The notes beneath the pieces are model-generated. The model did no database searches and had not been told where the DNA came from. It was given only the letters and a program-made list of their open reading frames with translations. Shown piece by piece: positions 60,222 to 64,000 of a stretch of DNA of 64,000 bases (its first letter is position 1; every line of letters begins with the position of its first letter). The position numbers and the translations under genes were made by a program. The stretch is from Lysobacter sp. A03. Lineage in GTDB: Bacteria; Pseudomonadota; Gammaproteobacteria; Xanthomonadales; Xanthomonadaceae. The stretch spans positions 1 through 64,000 of the forward strand of contig NZ_JXSS01000062.1 in assembly GCF_000855665.1 (NCBI RefSeq). The letters run 5' to 3'.

Positions 60222-61481
60222 ATGGCGAACATCTTCACCCGTAGCGCCAATGGCGTGATGGACTGGGTCAACGAGCGTGCGCCCGGCATGATGCCGGTCT
60301 ATCGCAAGCACATGACCGAGTACTACGCGCCGAAGAACTTCAACGTCTGGTACTACTTTGGCGTTTTGGCGATGGTGGCCCTGGTCAACCAGATCCTTAC
60401 CGGGGTCTTCCTGACCATGCACTACAAGCCCAGTGCCGCCGAGGCGTTCTCCTCGGTCGAGTACATCATGCGCGACGTGGAATGGGGCTGGCTGATCCGC
60501 TACATGCACTCCACCGGTGCATCGCTGTTCTTCATCGTCGTCTACATCCACATGTTCCGCGGCCTCATGTACGGCTCCTACCGCAAGCCGCGCGAGCTGG
60601 TGTGGATCCTTGGCATGCTGATCTACCTGGTTCTGATGGCGGAAGCCTTCATGGGCTACGTGCTGCCCTGGGGCCAGATGTCGTTCTGGGGTGCCAAGGT
60701 CATCATCTCTCTTTTCGGCGCCATACCGGTGATCGGGCCCGAGCTGACCGAGTGGATCATGGGCGATTACCTGCCCTCCGACGCCACCCTGGGCCGCTTC
60801 TTTGCGCTGCACGTGATCGCGTTGCCGCTGGTGCTGCTGCTGCTGGTCGTGCTGCATCTGGGTGCGCTGCACGAAGTCGGCTCCAACAATCCCGACGGCG
60901 TGGACATCAAGAAGGGTCCGAAGGGCAACCGTTGGGACGCGAACAAGCCCGCGGACGGCATTCCGTTCCATCCGTACTACACCGTGCATGACCTGGTGGG
61001 CATCGGTTTCTTCCTGATGATTGCCGCGTTCATCATCTTCTTTGCGCCGGCCTTTGGTGGTTGGTTCCTGGAGCATGACAACTTCACGGAAGCCAATCGC
61101 CTGGTGACGCCGGCGCACATCAAACCGGTCTGGTACTACACCCCGTTCTACGCGATGTTGCGGGTCATCCCCGACAAGCTGGGTGGCGTGATGGTGATGT
61201 TCGGCGCGATCGCCATCCTGTTCGCGGTGCCTTGGCTTGACCGCAGCAAGGTCAACTCGGTCCGCTACAAGGGCTGGATCACCAAGGCGATGCTGACGAT
61301 GCTGGTGGTCTGCTTCATCTGGCTGGGCAAGATCGGCGCCGGTCCGGGTACGGACCCGGTGGAGACCCAGATCGGTCGGGTGCTGACGTTCCTGTACTTC
61401 GCTTTCTTCATCACCATGCCGCTGTGGACGAAGATCGACAAAACCAAGCCGGTGCCAGAGCGGGTGACGACCCATGAGTAG
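60222..61481 (+). CDS. petB: Cytochrome b subunit PetB
   Basis: PetB is the membrane core of the bc1 complex and holds hemes bL and bH and both quinone sites. The 419-residue protein has about nine transmembrane helices. Heme-ligand histidines are visible in RYMHSTGASLFFIVVYIHMF (about 93-112) and in FFALHVIALPLVLLLLVVLH (about 194-213); the quinone-site PEW region appears as ITPAHIKPVWYYTPFYAML. It starts 3 bp after petA and its stop overlaps petC. Confidence 0.97.
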   Translation: MANIFTRSANGVMDWVNERAPGMMPVYRKHMTEYYAPKNFNVWYYFGVLAMVALVNQILTGVFLTMHYKPSAAEAFSSVEYIMRDVEWGWLIRYMHSTGASLFFIVVYIHMFRGLMYGSYRKPRELVWILGMLIYLVLMAEAFMGYVLPWGQMSFWGAKVIISLFGAIPVIGPELTEWIMGDYLPSDATLGRFFALHVIALPLVLLLLVVLHLGALHEVGSNNPDGVDIKKGPKGNRWDANKPADGIPFHPYYTVHDLVGIGFFLMIAAFIIFFAPAFGGWFLEHDNFTEANRLVTPAHIKPVWYYTPFYAMLRVIPDKLGGVMVMFGAIAILFAVPWLDRSKVNSVRYKGWITKAMLTMLVVCFIWLGKIGAGPGTDPVETQIGRVLTFLYFAFFITMPLWTKIDKTKPVPERVTTHE

Positions 61482-62259
61482 TCCGTCGATTTCCCTCACT
61501 CCGCGCTCTACCACGGTCAAATCGAACATGGTTGCCAAATTCGCCCTCTTCGTTGCCGGCCTGCTGGTGTCGGCCGCTGCCTTCGCTGCCGGTGGTGGCG
61601 CACTGCAGCAAGCCGATACGGATCTCAACGACCGCGGGTCACTGCAGCGCGGCGCCAAGCTCTATCTGAACTACTGCGCCGGTTGCCACTCCCTGAAATA
61701 CCTGCGCTATTCGCGCATGGCCGATGACCTTGGCCTGACTCAGGACGAGGTGATGGAAAACCTCGTATTCACTGATGCCAAGTTCGGTGACCACATTGAA
61801 ACCGCCATGCCCGCGGCCGGTGCCACGGAGTGGTTTGGCAACACGCCGCCGGATCTGAGTGTCATCTCCCGGGTGCGTGGTGCCGATTGGCTGTATACCT
61901 ACCTGAAGTCGTTCTATCTTGATGACACCTCGGCGCTGGGCTGGAACAACAGCCTTTTCCCGAATGTCGCCATGCCAAACCCGCTTTGGGAGATGCAGGG
62001 TCTGCAGCACGCCGAATACGGCGCGCCGGATGCCAGCGGCGACCGCGCGATCACTGGGCTCAAGGTGACCCAGCCAGGCACGATGGACCCGCAGGAGTTC
62101 GATCAGTCGGTACGCGACATCACAGCATTCCTCGAGTACGCCGGAGAACCGGCGATCCTCAAGCGGCCGGGAATTGGCGTCTGGGTGATCCTGTTTCTTG
62201 CGGTGTTCACGTTCTTCGCCTGGCTGCTCAACAAGGAGTACTGGCGGGACGTGCACTGA
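61474..62259 (+). CDS. petC: Cytochrome c1 subunit PetC
   Basis: PetC is the c-type heme subunit of bc1, which passes electrons on to soluble cytochrome c. The 261-residue protein has a signal segment (KFALFVAGLLVSAAAFAAG), heme motif CAGCH at about 68-72, and a methionine ligand candidate in PNVAMPNPLWEMQG. A C-terminal membrane anchor WVILFLAVFTFFAWLLNKEYW ends it. The ATG at 61474 overlaps the petB stop by 8 bp; a second at 61528 is possible and gives a tighter signal peptide. Confidence 0.95.
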   Translation: MSSPSISLTPRSTTVKSNMVAKFALFVAGLLVSAAAFAAGGGALQQADTDLNDRGSLQRGAKLYLNYCAGCHSLKYLRYSRMADDLGLTQDEVMENLVFTDAKFGDHIETAMPAAGATEWFGNTPPDLSVISRVRGADWLYTYLKSFYLDDTSALGWNNSLFPNVAMPNPLWEMQGLQHAEYGAPDASGDRAITGLKVTQPGTMDPQEFDQSVRDITAFLEYAGEPAILKRPGIGVWVILFLAVFTFFAWLLNKEYWRDVH

Positions 62260-62343
62260 CAGTAGTTGGGGCCGTGACGACTGTCCACGCTGGGTGGTCA
62301 GCGTCTTGCGTCCGGCGGATTCCGGGCGTTGGAGAGGTCGAAA

Positions 62344-62979
62344 ATGGCGTCAAGCCCACGTATGCGTAATGCCCTTACCCTGTTTTCCTCGAATGACTGC
62401 GTGTTGTGTCATCGAGTCCGGCTGGTATTGGCGTCCAAGGGCGTTACCTACGACCTGATTTCGGTGGATCCGCAGAATCCGCCGGAGGACCTCATCGACC
62501 TCAACCCATACCACTCGGTGCCGACCCTGGTTGAGCGCGACCTGGTGCTGTACGCGGCCAGCGTGGTCAGCGAATACCTCGACGAGCGCTATCCGCACCC
62601 GCCGCTGATGCCGGTTGACCCGTTGTCGCGTGCGCGCCTGCGCCTGGCGACCTTGCGCCTGGAGCACGACTGGGTGCCGCAGGTGCAGGCGATCCAGATG
62701 GGCACCAAGGCCCAGGCAGAGGCGGCGCGCAAGCGTCTGAAAGAACTCCTGACTGCATCGGTCCCGTTGTTCAAGGCGTTCAAGTTCTTCCTCAATAACG
62801 AGATGAGCCTGGCCGATTGCGCGATGGCACCGATCATCTGGCGTCTGCCCTCGCTCGGCGTCGCCCTGCCCAAGGATGGCAAGGCGCTGGAAGATTACGG
62901 TAGCCGCATTTTCCGCAACCCCGGTTTCGCCCGCAGCCTGACGGAGCAGGAGCGGCGCCTGAACGAACTGCCGGTCTGA
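62344..62979 (+). CDS. sspA: Stringent starvation protein A (GST-like)
   Basis: SspA is a glutathione-S-transferase-fold protein that binds RNA polymerase with sigma-70 and aids stress and acid-response transcription. The 211-residue protein has an N-terminal thioredoxin-like domain (LTLFSSNDCVLCHRVRLVL at about 10-28; HSVPTLVERDLVLYAASVVSEYLDERYP). The helical C-terminal domain has LNNEMSLADCAMAPIIWRLP. GGAGAGG lies 7 bp before the ATG at 62344. The pairing petABC-sspA-sspB is common in beta- and gammaproteobacteria. Confidence 0.94.
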   Translation: MASSPRMRNALTLFSSNDCVLCHRVRLVLASKGVTYDLISVDPQNPPEDLIDLNPYHSVPTLVERDLVLYAASVVSEYLDERYPHPPLMPVDPLSRARLRLATLRLEHDWVPQVQAIQMGTKAQAEAARKRLKELLTASVPLFKAFKFFLNNEMSLADCAMAPIIWRLPSLGVALPKDGKALEDYGSRIFRNPGFARSLTEQERRLNELPV

Positions 62980-63047
62980 GTCGGCCGTTCTACTGAAGGC
63001 GAGTGGCGCCGGCCCCGGAATCGCGGTCGGTGTTCTAAACTGGCCGT

Positions 63048-63572
63048 ATGAACGACGAAACCCCAGTGATGACCAGTCACCGCCCGTACCTGTTGCGGGC
63101 GCTGTATGAGTGGATCGCCGACAATGAAATGACGCCGCACCTGCTGGTCGACGCGACCCGCAGCGGCGTGCAGGTTCCGCTGCATGCCGTGAGCGAAGGA
63201 CGCATCGTTTTGAATGTCGCCCAGCAGGCCGTCTCCGGGCTGGAGATGACCAACGAGCTGATTCGTTTCAGTGCGCGGTTTGGCGGCGTGAGCCAATCGA
63301 TTTCAGTGCCAACCCATGCGGTTGTCGCCATCTACGCCCGCGAGACGGGGCAGGGCATGGTGCTGCCGGAAGAAACCGGCGAGGACGCCGCCGCGGGCGA
63401 GAGCTCGCACGCCACCCCGGACGGAGCAGCCACGGGCCGGCCGGCGCTGAGCGCAGTTCCCAGTGACGCGTCAAGCGCTCACCACAGCCACGAAGACGAC
63501 CCCGAACCCGATGGCGACGGAACCGATCCTTCGGGCCCGCGGCGCGGCGGACACCTGCGCGTCGTCAAATAG
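63048..63572 (+). CDS. sspB: ClpXP protease specificity-enhancing factor SspB
   Basis: SspB tethers SsrA-tagged peptides to ClpX and speeds their degradation. The 174-residue protein has an N-terminal substrate-binding domain (SHRPYLLRALYEWIADNEMTPHLLVDA, then EMTNELIRFSARFGGVSQSISVPTHAVVAIYARE). A long acidic flexible linker follows, ending in RRGGHLRVVK, the ClpX-binding tail (XB) of the family. It follows sspA by 68 bp. The last 8 bp overlap the convergent DUF3301 gene. Confidence 0.95.
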   Translation: MNDETPVMTSHRPYLLRALYEWIADNEMTPHLLVDATRSGVQVPLHAVSEGRIVLNVAQQAVSGLEMTNELIRFSARFGGVSQSISVPTHAVVAIYARETGQGMVLPEETGEDAAAGESSHATPDGAATGRPALSAVPSDASSAHHSHEDDPEPDGDGTDPSGPRRGGHLRVVK

Positions 63573-63876
63573 TCTGGTCCACGGGACCGACGAAGGAGAC
63601 CATCCGGCCACCCCGCAACACCAGGCGGCCGACATGGCGGTCCTCGCCGTCGCGCGAGTAGTCGAAGCGGAACGTTCGTTCCCATCCCAGCCAGCCGTCA
63701 TCGCCGCGGTACAGGCGCATGCCCATCACGTGCACGGTCTGGTCAAGCAGTTGTACCCCAGCCGCCGTACAGGCCTCGCGGCCCAGCACCTCCGCGCGCT
63801 CGGCCGCGCCGCGGCCGGCGCTCCAGAAAGCAAACGCCACTGATCCGACAATCATCACGATCAGCATCGTGGGCAT
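63565..63876 (-). CDS. DUF3301 family membrane-anchored protein
   Basis: This 103-residue protein has one N-terminal membrane helix (MLIVMIVGSVAFAFW, about 4-18). A short cytoplasmic or periplasmic domain follows with AAERAEVLGREACTAAGVQLLDQTV and RTFRFDYSRDGEDRHVGRLVLRGGR, the DUF3301 pattern. Function is unknown. It is 2 bp after nadC and probably co-transcribed. It overlaps the end of sspB by 8 bp. Confidence 0.85.
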   Translation of the reverse strand: MPTMLIVMIVGSVAFAFWSAGRGAAERAEVLGREACTAAGVQLLDQTVHVMGMRLYRGDDGWLGWERTFRFDYSRDGEDRHVGRLVLRGGRMVSFVGPVDQTI

Positions 63877-63878
63877 GG

Positions 63879-64000
<122 letters not shown>

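Noticed and set aside
59946-61658. 570-codon minus-strand frame opposite petABC
   Set aside because: Rich in Asp/His/Gln repeats typical of reverse-complemented membrane protein codons; petABC is unambiguous.

Overview
The window looks like a chromosomal segment of a high-GC gammaproteobacterium of the Xanthomonadaceae/Lysobacteraceae (Lysobacter, Luteimonas or Xanthomonas relatives). The main evidence is a fused aspartate kinase/diaminopimelate decarboxylase, a MurL-MurD2 pair for peptidoglycan glutamate, a suf operon led by an Rrf2-type regulator, an rmlBACD cluster, and synteny around lpt/kds/rpoN and petABC/sspAB. I see no rRNA, tRNA, CRISPR array, insertion sequence or prophage. Almost all of the DNA is coding, and no gap between genes exceeds 300 bases.

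Layout. 1-4702 (minus): kdsD-kdsC-lptC-lptA-lptB-rpoN, for Kdo synthesis and LPS export; rpoN runs off the left edge. 4884-6415 (plus): ibaG-murA and a terminator. 6454-9745 (minus): two tandem DUF3108 genes, purN, purM. 9872-12989 (plus): a DUF2066 protein, an AI-2E family permease, hda. 12952-16608 (minus): murU-amgK for cell-wall recycling, a YeaQ-type membrane protein, an M20 peptidase. 16807-17891 (plus): a ComEA-like helix-hairpin-helix protein, then a highly structured spacer that looks like a CsrA/RsmA-titrating small RNA, then a HutD-family gene. 17909-21355 (minus): an iron-uptake locus with a TonB-dependent siderophore receptor, piuC and a decayed flavoreductase. 21591-28015 (minus): the suf operon (regulator, sufB, sufC, sufD, sufS, a GNAT acetyltransferase, a Rieske ferredoxin), with a four-copy 13-bp tandem repeat in front of sufB.

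28195-31712: a SET-domain methyltransferase, 3-hydroxybutyrate dehydrogenase, a PIN nuclease, a DUF1439 lipoprotein and a PhzF protein. 32022-37367 (plus): lysAC-murL-murD2, a tightly overlapping operon joining diaminopimelate/lysine metabolism to an alternative route for D-glutamate in peptidoglycan. 37391-39030: ispB and ssb, divergent. 39141-42554 (plus): rfbBACD for dTDP-L-rhamnose. 42759-49080 (plus): two secreted S9 peptidases around an OPT oligopeptide transporter. 49158-50405: a DUF819 membrane protein. 50417-58323 (mostly minus): corA, a DUF4105/Lnb-type protein, corC, ybeY, phoH, a divergent amidohydrolase, then miaB. 58481-63572 (plus): a lytic transglycosylase, petABC (cytochrome bc1), sspA, sspB. 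63565-64000 (minus): a DUF3301 protein and the 3' end of nadC.

The recurrent theme is envelope construction: LPS export, murA, murU/amgK, murL/murD2, DAP synthesis, polyprenyl diphosphate, rhamnose, lytic transglycosylase, and a possible lipoprotein acyltransferase. The observations I rate highest are the RsmZ/CsrB-like RNA at 17113-17254, the Lnb-type gene in the position lnt holds in Escherichia coli, the sufR-sufB repeat array, and the lysAC-murL-murD2 operon.
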